Positions 49,578 through 60,233 of a DNA stretch of 64,000 nucleotides are shown here, piece after piece. Origin of the DNA: Bacteroidota bacterium (lineage in GTDB: Bacteria > Bacteroidota > Bacteroidia > Chitinophagales > JADJOU01). Below the pieces are notes generated by a model. It saw nothing but the letters and a program-made list of their open reading frames with translations. It did not search any database and was not told where the DNA came from. The translations under genes and the position numbers were made by a program. Position 1 is the stretch's first letter, and each line of letters starts with the position of its first letter. The stretch is taken from positions 45,528-109,527 of the forward strand of contig JADJOU010000014.1 of assembly GCA_016713645.1 (NCBI GenBank). The letters are read 5' to 3'.

Positions 49578-52211
49578 ATGCACATCCGCTCTATAAAAGT
49601 AATGAATGGACCCAATTATTGGTCGGCTCGCCGCCACAAACTCATCGTCATGGAATTGGATTTGGAGGAGATGGAAAATTCTCCAACGAATAAAATAGAT
49701 GGCTTTTTAGAGCGCACCAAGACAATGATTCCAACTTTGGTGGAGCACAGATGTTCTGAGGGCTGTGTTGGTGGTTTTTTCAAGCGCATTGAAGAGGGCA
49801 CTTGGATGGGACATGTCATCGAACATATTGCTTTGGAAATTCAAACCCTCGCGGGTATGGATGTGGGGTTTGGTCGCACCAGAGAAATGCCTGAAAAAGG
49901 GGTTTATTTTGTTGTATTCTCTTATTGGGAGAAAAAAGTGGGTATTTATGCTGCAGAAGCGGCGGTGCGCATTGCGGAGGCATTGGCATATGGCGCCGAT
50001 TATGATTTAGAGGCAGATATTCAAAAAATGCGCGAATTGCGCGAAGAAGAGCGTCTAGGGCCTAGTACGGGTTCTATCGTGGAAGAAGCGGTCAAGCGAA
50101 AAATTCCTTGGATTCGTCTGAATCGAAATTCTTTGGTTCAATTGGGATATGGCATCAAGCAAAAGCGCATTCAAGCGACGGTTGCCAGCACGACCAGCAA
50201 TATCGCCGTAGAAATTGCCTGTGATAAAGAAGATACTAAGAATATATTAGAAGCTGCGGAAATACCCGTTCCTAAAGGTTCTATCATCTATGATGAAGAA
50301 GATTTAGATAGAGCCATCAAAAAAATTGGCTATCCACTTGTTCTAAAACCAGTCAATGGAAATCATGGAAAAGGAGCTACCACAAACGTTTTAACGCGGG
50401 AAGATGCTATCGTTGCGCTTGAAGCCGCAAAAAAATACGGTAAAGCAGTTATCTGTGAAAAGTTTATCACAGGCTTTGACCACAGAATTCTTGTAATCAA
50501 TTATAAATTTATCTGTGCGGCGATTCGCAAGCCAGCCCATGTCATCGGTGATGGAAAACACACCATTCAAGAGCTCATCGATATCGTCAATAGCGACCCC
50601 AGAAGAGGTTATGGCCACGAGAAAGTGCTCACGGCGATCAAAGTCGATGATTTTACGATGAATATATTGAATGAAAGAAAATTGACTTTAGACCATAAAT
50701 TGAAGAAAGGGGAGGAGTTGATTTTAAAGCCTACGGCGAATTTAAGTACTGGAGGCACTTCAATCGATATCACTGATCAAGTGCATCCTTCTAATATCAT
50801 GATGTGCGAGCGCATTGCACGTATCATTGGTCTAGATATTTGCGGTATCGATATCATGGCAGAAAACCTGACTGATCCAATTACAGAAAATGGCGGTTCT
50901 ATCTTAGAAGTCAATGCAGCGCCTGGTTTCAGAATGCATCTCGAGCCAGCTGAAGGGCTTCCTAGAAATGTAGCAGAGCCAGTTATTGATATGCTTTTCC
51001 CGCCAGGGTCAAGTCCTTTGATTCCAATCATCGCAGTTTCTGGCACGAATGGCAAAACGACAACGACGAGGTTGATTGCCCATATTGCCAAGCAAGTGGG
51101 TTATAAAGTGGGTTATACTACAACAGATGGCGTGTATATTCAAAATCAAATGATGATGCGCGGCGACTGCACGGGGCCGATGTCTGCTGAATTTGTATTG
51201 AAAGATCCTACTGTCGATTTTGCTGTTTTGGAGTCTGCTCGCGGAGGTATTTTGAGAGCGGGATTGGGCTTTCATCACTGCGATATCGCCGTGGTGACCA
51301 ATGTGGCTGAAGACCATTTGGGATTGGACGGTATCGATACGATAGAGAAATTGGCCAAGGTGAAATCCGTTGCAGCTAGGACCTTATTGCCCTCGGGCAG
51401 TGCGATACTCAATGCAGATGATGACTTAGTCTATAAGATGAGAACGGAAATTGAACAGGGAAAAATTTGTCTCTATTCAATGGATGAAAATAGCAAGCGA
51501 ATCAAAGAACATTGTGCTGCGCATGGAATGGCTTGTGTCTATGAAAACGGCTATATCACTTTATTAAAGGGCAATTGGAAAATACGCTTGGAAAAGGTGT
51601 TCAATATACCATTGACTTTTGGAGGGAAAGCGGAATTCAATATCCAGAATGTAATGGCCGCATCATTAGCATGTTATATGCAAGGGTTTAAAATTGAAGA
51701 TATTCGTCAAGCACTCTTGACCTTTGTACCAAGTCCTGCGCAAACTCCAGGACGTATGAATTTATTCAAGTTCAAAGAATTCAATGTAATGGTGGACTAT
51801 GCGCACAATGCCCATGGAATGCGCGCAATCGGCAAATTCTTAGACAAAGTAGAAGCAAAGCGCAAGATTGGCGTTATCGCCGGAGTGGGTGATCGCAGGG
51901 ATTCTGATATCGTAGAAATTGGTGTGGAAGCAGGAAAAATATTCGATGAAATTGTCATCAGACAAGACAGAAATATGCGCGGTCGCGATGAAAAAGAAAT
52001 CATCGACCTCATGATTAAAGGTATTGAAAGTGTCGATAAGAAAATCAAAGTTCACGTGATTCCCAATGAATCAGAAGCGATTGAATTTGTGATTAAAAAA
52101 CATGCGAAGAAAGATGATTTTATTGTCATCTCCAGCGATGTGGTGCCAGATGCACTCGATCAAATTATCAAGTACAAAGAAGAAGATATCAGCGGATTTG
52201 GAATGATGTAA
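49578..52211 (+). CDS. cphA: Cyanophycin synthetase CphA
   Basis: CphA polymerises aspartate and arginine into the nitrogen-storage polymer cyanophycin using ATP. The 877-residue protein has the three expected parts. First is an N-terminal CphA domain (EHRCSEGCVGGFFKRIEEGTW, MGHVIEHIALEIQ). Second is an ATP-grasp domain at ~200-470 (YPLVLKPVNGNHGKGATTNV, SILEVNAAPGFRMHL) that adds Asp. Third is a Mur-ligase-like domain with the P-loop GTNGKTTTTRL at ~490-500, ESARGGILRAGLGF, VTNVAEDHLGLDGI and VDYAHNAHG, that adds Arg. The frame is intact. No cyanophycinase (cphB) or isoaspartyl dipeptidase lies in the window, so degradation genes must be elsewhere or absent. It ends seven bases before the convergent receptor gene. 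Confidence 0.95.
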   Translation: MHIRSIKVMNGPNYWSARRHKLIVMELDLEEMENSPTNKIDGFLERTKTMIPTLVEHRCSEGCVGGFFKRIEEGTWMGHVIEHIALEIQTLAGMDVGFGRTREMPEKGVYFVVFSYWEKKVGIYAAEAAVRIAEALAYGADYDLEADIQKMRELREEERLGPSTGSIVEEAVKRKIPWIRLNRNSLVQLGYGIKQKRIQATVASTTSNIAVEIACDKEDTKNILEAAEIPVPKGSIIYDEEDLDRAIKKIGYPLVLKPVNGNHGKGATTNVLTREDAIVALEAAKKYGKAVICEKFITGFDHRILVINYKFICAAIRKPAHVIGDGKHTIQELIDIVNSDPRRGYGHEKVLTAIKVDDFTMNILNERKLTLDHKLKKGEELILKPTANLSTGGTSIDITDQVHPSNIMMCERIARIIGLDICGIDIMAENLTDPITENGGSILEVNAAPGFRMHLEPAEGLPRNVAEPVIDMLFPPGSSPLIPIIAVSGTNGKTTTTRLIAHIAKQVGYKVGYTTTDGVYIQNQMMMRGDCTGPMSAEFVLKDPTVDFAVLESARGGILRAGLGFHHCDIAVVTNVAEDHLGLDGIDTIEKLAKVKSVAARTLLPSGSAILNADDDLVYKMRTEIEQGKICLYSMDENSKRIKEHCAAHGMACVYENGYITLLKGNWKIRLEKVFNIPLTFGGKAEFNIQNVMAASLACYMQGFKIEDIRQALLTFVPSPAQTPGRMNLFKFKEFNVMVDYAHNAHGMRAIGKFLDKVEAKRKIGVIAGVGDRRDSDIVEIGVEAGKIFDEIVIRQDRNMRGRDEKEIIDLMIKGIESVDKKIKVHVIPNESEAIEFVIKKHAKKDDFIVISSDVVPDALDQIIKYKEEDISGFGMM

Positions 52212-52217
52212 TCGAGA

Positions 52218-54689
52218 TTAAAAATCTCCTCCGCCATCTCCTCCACTATCGCGTCTCTCAACTGGTTTCGGTGCTTTGACTTTTTTGTCATCAGCGCCGA
52301 AATTGTATTTAAATGAAATTGTGAAGATGCGTGTCTCTGATTTTCTATAAGAAGTGGCATTGAAATTCGCATCTTGAATGGAGATCAAAAATCGCATTGT
52401 ATCAAAAATATCTGAAACGCCAGCCGTAATCAAACCTCTTTGCTTGAAGACTTTTTTACGCACGGTGAAATCTACAGAGGAGTGATATTGAAATGTTCCC
52501 TGCGGTGTGGCACTGGCAGAGCGATAGAATCCAACTAATTGCATATCGAAATTTTTTGGCAATTTAAAGGTGCTATTCAATCTTCCACTCCAAACCCAGT
52601 TGCCATTATTGTATTCTTTTGTGGGCGTTGAATAGGATAGCTCATTCTTTGATAAGTTAGAACTAAATACAAAATTCAACCATTTTTTAGGAGAGACATT
52701 GAAAATGGCTTCCCATCCAGCATTGATATTTGTTCCTAAATTTTGAACTTGCACAATTCCTCTGCCCAAGCTATCTACCGTGACAAATCTCGTCATGGCA
52801 TCATAAGAGAATTTGTAATAAATATTGGTACTGAAAGTGAATTTTTGTTGAAATGATTTGCTGTATCCTACCTCTAAGGAATTGATGTATTCAGGTCGAA
52901 TATTGGGATTGCCCAATCTTATGGATGTTGGATCTTGAACATCTTGTAATGGGTTGAGTTGGCCTGGCCCAGGTCTATTGATTCTTCTGCTATAAGAGAG
53001 AAGCATGCTCTGTTTGGAAGGCAATTCATAGCTCATAGATAAAGAGGGAAAAGCAGAGAAATAATTAAACCTCGTATAGTTTTCATGGTTGTAAACATCA
53101 TATCTCGTATTGGCTTGCTCTAACCTCAATCCGCCTTTGGTACTAAACTTGCCAAATTTTGCTGAAAGGGTTCCATAAATGGCATATATATCATCTAGAA
53201 ATCTGAAGTCATTAGACAAAGCAGAATCCGTTCGCAATTCATTGAATTGATTTGCGTAACGCTTATAGTCTGTGAGGAAATTGAAATCTCTCCACTGCCC
53301 ATTAAAGCCCAGTTCTAAATAATATTTGTCGCTCACTGGCACGGAATAGTCGATTTTCGCTAAGTTGGTCGTGCGCTTCTGCCAATTGTACAATCCAAAG
53401 GGAATAGAATTGGGTGCGAGGCCATAGTTTACCGTTTGATAATTCTCTGCCATTTCTGTATTGACATCATTTGAATTGTAGTTTCTGGTGAAATCGACGA
53501 TGATAAAGTGTTTGTTTGAAGTAAATTCTCTTTTAAATGCGGCATTGACATCATATGAAAGGCTGTTGTTGTTTTCATGAAATGATCGATTCCATTCATC
53601 TTTCAACGTATTGTTAGAGTCCCTATTTGTATTGGTTTTTAAGTTGTATTCATTCCTAAATCCAGCATTCATATTTCCTCCAACAGAAATAGAGTTCTTA
53701 TCATCGATAGCATATTCCATATTGATGCGACCGAAATGGCTGATGTCGTATTTCTCACCTCTATTATCTTGGTAAAAACTCATGGCGCCCATTTTTGAAT
53801 CAAAATCGCGCATGGTATAGCCATCGCTCCAGCGCTTATCATTTCTATATCCATAATTGAGATATAGATTGAATTTTTGATGCTGAAAATTATACGCAAT
53901 AGCGCCATTGTATTTTTCATTATTGCCCATGCCCAAGGTTACTGAACCACTATTAACTTTAGAGCGATTCTTCTTCATGATGATATTGATAATGCCCGCT
54001 GTTCCTTCTGGATTGAATTTAGCAGAGGGATTGGTAATCACTTCAACACTTTCAATGCTCTGTGCAGGGATTTGCTGTAAACTATTTGCCGTCAAGGATG
54101 ATGGCTTTCCATCTACCAATATCGTGATATTATCATTTCCCCTGAAATTCATGCCGCCTTCAGAGTTTAAATTGACTGAGGGAATATTGTTCAATAAATC
54201 GCTGGCTGTGCCCACGACAGAACTCATCAATTGACTCGGGTTGTAAATGCGCTTATCGATTTGCGAAGCACTAAATCCTTTATCTCCACTTATTTCTATA
54301 GATTTGAGCAATTTGGTATTGGGCTCCACCATAATATTGCCCATATCGTAATTCATTTTATCCGGCGGAAACAAACCAATTTTAGGAATGTATTTTTTTG
54401 AATATCCTATTATTTCCAAACGAGCATAATACATGCCTGGTTTGATATCGGTGAATTTAAAACTTCCATCCGCTTTGCTGACTTGGCCTGTAATCAGTGA
54501 GGAGTCCTTTGCTCTAAAAATGGCGATGGTCGCGTATTCGATTGGACTATTCGTCGCCTTATCGATGAGTTTTCCTGTAATCGTTCCATCCATACCCTCG
54601 CGCATCATAGGTTGTGCAGTGAGTGAAATAGTGGCGGCGATAAATAAAAGAAGTAGAATTTTTTGCATAATTAGTGCAAAACAAATCAA
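52218..54689 (-). CDS. TonB-dependent receptor-like outer-membrane protein (OMP_b-brl_3 type)
   Basis: The more likely start is the Met at residue 8 (54668), giving the signal peptide MQKILLLLFIAATISLTAQ. A CarboxypepD_reg domain (ITGKLIDKATNSPIEYATI) spans residues ~35-125. The plug-like domain follows (SDLLNNIPSVNLNSEGGMNFRGNDNITILVDG, AQSIESVEVITNPSAKF, GTAGIINIIMKKN; residues ~155-245), then a beta-barrel of ~560 residues rich in alternating aromatic strands. The C-terminus DDKKVKAPKPVERR-DSGGDGGGDF is a charged, glycine-rich extension after the last strand. The substrate is unknown, and no SusD-like partner is adjacent. The frame is intact. Confidence 0.88.
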   Translation of the reverse strand: MICFALIMQKILLLLFIAATISLTAQPMMREGMDGTITGKLIDKATNSPIEYATIAIFRAKDSSLITGQVSKADGSFKFTDIKPGMYYARLEIIGYSKKYIPKIGLFPPDKMNYDMGNIMVEPNTKLLKSIEISGDKGFSASQIDKRIYNPSQLMSSVVGTASDLLNNIPSVNLNSEGGMNFRGNDNITILVDGKPSSLTANSLQQIPAQSIESVEVITNPSAKFNPEGTAGIINIIMKKNRSKVNSGSVTLGMGNNEKYNGAIAYNFQHQKFNLYLNYGYRNDKRWSDGYTMRDFDSKMGAMSFYQDNRGEKYDISHFGRINMEYAIDDKNSISVGGNMNAGFRNEYNLKTNTNRDSNNTLKDEWNRSFHENNNSLSYDVNAAFKREFTSNKHFIIVDFTRNYNSNDVNTEMAENYQTVNYGLAPNSIPFGLYNWQKRTTNLAKIDYSVPVSDKYYLELGFNGQWRDFNFLTDYKRYANQFNELRTDSALSNDFRFLDDIYAIYGTLSAKFGKFSTKGGLRLEQANTRYDVYNHENYTRFNYFSAFPSLSMSYELPSKQSMLLSYSRRINRPGPGQLNPLQDVQDPTSIRLGNPNIRPEYINSLEVGYSKSFQQKFTFSTNIYYKFSYDAMTRFVTVDSLGRGIVQVQNLGTNINAGWEAIFNVSPKKWLNFVFSSNLSKNELSYSTPTKEYNNGNWVWSGRLNSTFKLPKNFDMQLVGFYRSASATPQGTFQYHSSVDFTVRKKVFKQRGLITAGVSDIFDTMRFLISIQDANFNATSYRKSETRIFTISFKYNFGADDKKVKAPKPVERRDSGGDGGGDF

Positions 54690-54916
54690 TTAATCTCGAA
54701 CTTTCAATAAAAGAAAGGGTTTTCCTATTCTAAGGACTCTTAAATATAGGCTGAATTAGCTGATAGAGGCATCTGTTAAAATTCTTTAATTTTTTACAAA
54801 TTGTCACATGGAATTATTGCCTCGCCAATTGTTTTAATATAACGTTAGCATGTGTTTCTAGCTTTTTTTAAATTAGATAACCAATCTTTTATACATTTAT
54901 CTCTTTAAATCTACGA

Positions 54917-57914
54917 ATGAAATCACTTTTTACCCATCTCATCTTTGCGCTTTTATTGATCGTTTCGAATGGTCGCGCGCAAGAGACCACTTTTCCAACA
55001 AATGGAGTCGATGACTACAGAACAAAGACCTTCGCATTTATCAATGCGACCATTGTTGTGGACCATCAAACTACCTATAAAAATGCGACTTTGATCATTC
55101 GAAATGGCTTGATTGTAGCAGTGGGCAACAATATTTCAATACCCAAAGATGCAGTGGTAGAAGATGTAAAAGGCAAGTTCATTTATCCCTCTTTCATTGA
55201 ATTGAATTCTACTTATGGTATTGACAAGTCCAAGCCAAATAGAAATGGGGATGGAAATCCAAAAATGATCAGCGATAAAAAAGGCGCATTTGGTTGGAAT
55301 AAAGCAATCCGCCCAGAAATGAACGCCTACGATCGATTTGGTGTGAATAATGGTGAAGCGGAAACGCTTAGAAAAAGTGGTTTCGGAACCGTTTTAACGC
55401 ATTTTCAAGATGGCATTGTGCGCGGAACTGGCTCTGTTGTTCTCTTGTCAGACAAAAGAGAAAATGAAGTTTTTATCAAAGACAAAGCCTCTGCCCATTA
55501 TTCTTTTTCGAAGGGAAGTTCGGACCAAGATTATCCAAGTTCGCTCATGGGAAGTATTGCCTTGCTTCGCCAGACCTACCTCGATGCCGATTGGTATCAA
55601 AAAAACAAGGCTAAAGTGGAATACAATATCTCCTTGGAATCTTTCAACGCGCTTCAAAATTTGCCGCAAGTTTTGAAGTCTATGACAGATTGGATATCCT
55701 CAGAGCAGATAAGATTGCGAAGGAATTTGGTAAAAAATATATCATCAAGGGAAATGGCGATGAATATGCACGCGCCAAAGAGATTAAGAATACCAATGCT
55801 TCCTTGATTATCCCAATCAATTTTCCAAAACCCTATGATGTGAGTGATCCGATTGATGCATTGACATTGGACTACGCCTCTATGAAGAATTGGGAGATGG
55901 CTCCATCTAATCCCTATTTTTATACAAAGAAAATATCCCTTTCTGCTTCACTTCGACAGGAATTGAGAAAGCAGAAGATTTTTTAGGAAACTTGAGAAAA
56001 GCCATTAAACGCGGGCTACCTGAGAATATTGCCTTGATGAAATTGACCTCAACCCCTGCAGAGTTCTTGCAGATTTCAGATAAAGTGGGTAGTCTGCACG
56101 CAGGCAAATTGGCCAATTTTATTATTTGCTCTAAGGCATTGTTTGAAGAGAAGAATGTTATCCATCAAAACTGGATTAAAGGCAATCGCTATATCATCAG
56201 CCCATACAGCGAGAAGCCAATCAATGCCAGTTATAATCTAGAATTAGCCACAGGAGAGAAATACGAAGTAAAGGTCAATACTAAAGATGATGCACTTACC
56301 CTTTCCTTTAAGGTCGATACCAATGAAATAAAAGTGAAAGTGGCGCGCAATCGAAATCTAGTGAATTTCACTTTCAACCCGACAAAGAATAAATTGAATA
56401 ATGTTTATCGTTTGAGTGGAAGTATTGCAGAGCCTAATTGGACAGGAACAGCAGAATTGCCGCAGGGCAAAATGACAACTTGGAAAATGACCTTCATTAA
56501 ATTGATTGAGGACTCTGCGAGCATCGCAAAAGACAGTGCAAAATTGGCTAAGGCAGATACCATGGAATTTATTGGGAAATTGATCTATCCTTTTACTTCT
56601 TTTGGCAATGAAAATATTCCAGTGGCAAAGCAAGTATTGATTAAGAATGCGACCGTGTGGACCAATGAATCAAATGGTATCATGAAGAATGCCGATGTTT
56701 TGATCAATCAAGGGAAAATTGCTCAAGTGGGCAATAATCTCTCCGTTGCAGGCGCAGAAATTGTGGATGGCACGGGCAAGCATTTGACCAATGGTATTGT
56801 CGATGAGCATTCGCATATTGCCATTTCTAGAGGCGTCAATGAAGGCGCTCAAGCCTCTTCTTCAGAGGTGCGCATCGGAGATGTGGTGACGAGTGATGAT
56901 GTCAATATATACAGACAATTAGCGGGCGGTGTGATTGCTTCGCAATTATTGCATGGCTCTGCGAATCCAATTGGCGGACAGTCAGCTTTGATCAAATTGC
57001 GATGGGGATTTGCACCAGAGCAGATGAAAATTGCTGGTGCAGATGAATTTATCAAATTTGCCTTGGGTGAAAATGTCAAACAATCGAACTGGGGAGATAG
57101 AGCAACGGTGCGTTTCCCGCAGACGAGAATGGGTGTGGAGCAAGTGTATTACAATTATTTTACAAAGGCAAAAGAATACGAACAAAACTTAAAAATCAAA
57201 CCAATTGAGACACGACGCGATATCGAATTAGATGCGCTTTTGGAGATCATCAACAAAAAGCGATTTATCACTTGTCACTCTTACGTGCAAAGTGAAATCA
57301 ATATGCTCATGCATGTGGCGGATAGTTTTGGATTTAGAGTGAATACGTTTACGCATATCCTCGAGGGATATAAAGTGGCGGATAAAATGAAAGCACATGG
57401 CGTGAATGCCTCTACTTTCAGCGATTGGTGGGCCTATAAATATGAGGTCATCGATGCGATTCCATACAATGCGGCTATATTGACTAAAGCTGGAGTGAAT
57501 ACTTCTATCAATAGCGATGATGCAGAAATGGGTAGAAGGTTGAATCAAGAAGCGGCGAAGACAATTAAGTATGGCGGTATGACAGAGGAAGATGCATGGA
57601 AAATGGTGACTTTGAATCCATGTAAGATGTTGCACCTCGACCAGAAAATGGGCAGTATCAAGGCGGGTAAAGATGCTGATTTAGTATTGTGGAATGAGCA
57701 TCCACTTTCTATATACGCCAAGCCTATTCAGACATATGTTGATGGCATTCGATTCTTTGATGTGGAAGAGCATAAATTAATCAGAGCGCGACAAGATGCA
57801 GATAGAGCTCGAATCATACAAAAGATGATGAAGGAAAAAGAAGGCGGCGCGAGTACTCAAAAAGTAGTTCCAAAGGCGGAAGAGTTATGGAATTGCGGGC
57901 ATGAGGAGGATTAG
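54917..57914 (+). CDS. Secreted two-part amidohydrolase, two homopolymer frameshifts
   Basis: About 1,000 residues with a signal peptide (MKSLFTHLIFALLLIVSNGRAQ). The N-terminal half (FINATIVVDHQTTYKNATLII, GKFIYPSFIELNSTYG) is an amidohydrolase-like fold that lost its metal HxH. The C-terminal half from ~56590 is complete (IKNATVWTNE, the metal-binding DEHSHIAIS, HSYVQSEIN, THILEGYKVADKMK, NSDDAEMGRR, GSIKAGKDADLVLW). Such imidazolonepropionase-like proteins are common in Bacteroidota, with unknown substrates. The frame is lost at ~55672, where a T4 run needs T5 to read PQVFEVYDRLDILRADK. It is lost again at ~55918, where T5 needs T6 to read YFLYKENIPFCFTSTGIEK. With both corrected a single frame runs from 54917 to the TAG at 57912. 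Confidence 0.82.
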
Positions 57915-58004
57915 GATGGAATGAGTAATTCTCTTTGAAATGGGAATATTTCTTTGCTTTTTATCAATTGAGAAATGAGTGATTTGATTGTATTCCGCAA
58001 TTAG

Positions 58005-58020
58005 GAGACATACGGACAGC
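58005..58020. repeat. Left arm of a 16-bp perfect inverted repeat (partner 61247-61262)
   Basis: GAGACATACGGACAGC at 58005-58020 is the exact inverse complement of 61247-61262. The arms bracket the orphan gene and the IS91-type element (3,258 bp outer to outer). No target duplication is visible outside the arms. Confidence 0.75.
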
Positions 58021-58090
58021 ATGGATACTAAGAAATGCTGAGAAATTGCAAATAGAAATAAGGGTAGTTTTATGGCACATATCCAACATA

Positions 58091-58824
58091 CGTTTGTAAA
58101 CTTTATGTATATTTATGGCTGCTATAACGAAGTTATGCCTTATTTTAAAATGACAGACACGACAGAAAAATATTCGACAGAAGAAGTTCTTGAAATTTTC
58201 AAAGAACAACATAGACTTTGTAGTCCACTTGACTGCGAAGCAGACCCGTGGGCAGAAATAACAGCCGAAATGACAATAAGAGAATGGAGATGGGCTAACG
58301 ACTTATTAGAATGGAAGAAACTTGGTGAATTTCTTAATCAAGAATTCCGAATTGACATACTTGAAAAAACTTGGTTTGAGACATTAGAACCTGCAAAAAC
58401 AAGAAGACTTATTGAAGTATGTGAACTAATTTCAAAACACGCAACAAAAGAATATTTCCGAGAACAAAAACTTTTTGGACAGCCTTGTTTGAAAGCAAGT
58501 GTGTTTTTGACTATAAAAAGAAACTTAGAAAAAAAAGGAGTAGATGTTTCCGAGCTTAAACCTTCTTCAAGTTTTAATGAATACTTAGACAAACATTTTT
58601 CACCAGTTTTAGAAGAAATTACATTGACTGGGACAAAGCCAATTGACAAAATAGAAACAATAAGGAGAAAGAAAGGATTTTGGAATACGATAAACATTTT
58701 TGACCCTCAAAGACACGAGATTTTGACAGGAGACGTAAAAACTTTTAGAGACTTAGTAGAGAAAATAATTGATGAAAGAGAGAAAAATAAGGCATAACAA
58801 CTAAGACTTCGTTGCGTTTGTAAA
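58091..58824. repeat. attC-like paired flanks of the orphan gene
   Basis: The upstream flank has CGTTTGTAAA (58091-58100), ACGAA (58127-58131) and GTTATGCC (58132-58139). The downstream flank has the complements in mirrored order, GGCATAAC (58791-58798) and TTCGT (58808-58812), then CGTTTGTAAA again (58815-58824) in direct orientation. This order resembles the R', L', L'' and R'' boxes of an integron cassette. Confidence 0.45.
58150..58797 (+). CDS. Orphan protein of unknown function in cassette-like flanks
   Basis: I choose the ATG at 58150 (MTDTTEKYSTEEVLEIF) over an upstream in-frame ATG at 58072, because the earlier part overlaps the flanking repeat and lacks coding character. The 215-residue protein is soluble, acidic and probably helical (EWRWANDLLEWKKLGEFLNQEF, TRRLIEVCELISKHATKEYF), with a Cys pair in CSPLDCEADPW. 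I do not recognise a family. Codon choice (many AGA, ACA) differs from neighbouring core genes, consistent with transfer. Its stop codon overlaps GGCATAAC, the inverse of GTTATGCC just upstream of its start; see the flanking-repeat entry. No partner gene in the same orientation lies within 2.5 kb. Confidence 0.6.
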   Translation: MTDTTEKYSTEEVLEIFKEQHRLCSPLDCEADPWAEITAEMTIREWRWANDLLEWKKLGEFLNQEFRIDILEKTWFETLEPAKTRRLIEVCELISKHATKEYFREQKLFGQPCLKASVFLTIKRNLEKKGVDVSELKPSSSFNEYLDKHFSPVLEEITLTGTKPIDKIETIRRKKGFWNTINIFDPQRHEILTGDVKTFRDLVEKIIDEREKNKA

Positions 58825-59101
58825 ACGAACAATGAAATCGCTGTTGCACGGAACCGTATCAATTAAAACTCGAAAATCTCTTATGGGGATTGCGACTAAT
58901 TCAGGAGTCTACCTTGTTTGCTATCGAAGAATAATCTGAAAATTTGTTTCTTCTCTTTTGCATATTATATTGAATTTCTCTTCGCATATTCTATCTATTT
59001 CTTTCTTTGCTTCTCATCTTTTAGGTTTGCTACAAAGCAGCGGCTAGTCGCCCATGTAGCGTCTTTTCAAAAACAATATTTTAGCAAATCTCGATTCACT
59101 T
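58798..59101. other. Spacer between orphan gene and IS91-type transposase
   Basis: Apart from the attC-like flank at its left end, these ~300 bases are T-rich with no gene, hairpin terminator or recognisable IS end. The right end of the IS91-type element (terIS or oriIS) must lie here or just inside the transposase but could not be located. Confidence 0.4.
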
Positions 59102-60130
59102 TCATCGCATTCGGTGGACCTCTTTAGGTATTACTTCCACGATCACCATCGATTCTTTTTTGCAATGCACACAGTACAATGAGTGATAGTTATGCAATTG
59201 TCTTGCATCGCTCTTTTCCAATGGTTTTGATTCGTTAAATAGTTCTTTGATAATGGGAATGCTCGTCTTCTTGGTCGTGCTGCTCAAGATGCCGTAATGC
59301 CTGATTCGCACAAAGTTCTTAGGCAAGATGCATCGCAAATCTCCTGATAAATTCTAGCGCATCGAGCGTCAATTCCTTCTTCTTCGCCTCATCTTTATAA
59401 TCCTTGTATTCCAAAAGTGATGGTATTTTCATCGATGTTAGTGATTCGTCTATTGCTTATAGCAATTTTATGCGTGTATCGTCCGATATATTCCATCACG
59501 CTCTCTGCATTGCCAAATGGTCGTTTGGCATAGACCACCCAGTCTTTCTTGTAAGCAGTATTGAGGATATTCTTATCAATATCTCTAATCTTCTTTCTGA
59601 TTATAGCGAGATACTTTGCGCGAAATACTTTGCTCATCGCCTTCACCCGGAAACAAGTATTTACCCTTGCTCTTGGCGTATTTCCATTGATTGCTTTTTT
59701 CGTCAATCCTCCCTGCGGAATCACACAATGTAGATGTGGATGTAATGTCAAATCTGCTGACTGTATGGAGGAGATGCTGATCATTTCCTGTTCTAGCACC
59801 AAGATGTTTATTGTCTTTGCAAATATGTCTATCGTCTGCCAAGATGCTTCAAACAGGCATCATAGACATCTTTGGGTTTGTACAATGCCAATTGATTGAA
59901 TGTATCGGGCAATGTAAAACCACGTGAAAATATTTGACAGGAAGCAATTCTGTCCTGCGCTTTTCAACCATGCTTCTCGCTGTCTCCTTGACACTTTGGA
60001 CAATGGCGGTTTCTACAGCTGTTATAGCTGATGCTTTCAATTCCACAATCTGTGCAGACAGATTTATGTCCTTCCTAGTGCTGCGGTGCGGCATAGCCGC
60101 ACCGCACTCAAGGTCCTCAACTGCCATGAA
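59102..60130 (-). pseudogene. IS91-family (Y2_Tnp) transposase, multiple frameshifts
   Basis: After frame correction the sequence follows the IS91/IS801 transposase through most of its length. A Cys-rich zinc region near 60000-60100 is garbled. ELLPVKYFHVV lies at about 59940. TLHPHLHCVIPQGGLTK, with the HxH metal motif, is at about 59720-59760, followed by FPVKAMSKVFRAKYLAIIRKK, and VMEYIGRYTHKIAISNRRI with the catalytic Tyr pair is at about 59450-59500. The C-terminal LPKNFVRIRHYGILSSTTKK is at about 59260-59330. At least five frame changes separate these. The conserved H-bearing and Tyr motifs are intact, so the damage is recent or an artefact. The upstream recombinase and this gene are about 100 bases apart. 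Confidence 0.75.
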
Positions 60131-60233
60131 TTGACCTTGAGTTGGTGTTCTACTTTAATCCAATGTGCTGAAGCAGATTTCCCACTTCATATCCTGTTCT
60201 CACTTTTGTTTGGGATACAAGGTGTCAAGTGGA

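Noticed and set aside
58124..58139. Resemblance of TATAACGAAGTTAT to a loxP arm
   Set aside because: Only a half-site with one extra base is seen, with no second arm at the right spacing and no Cre-like gene. The match is better explained by the local palindrome.
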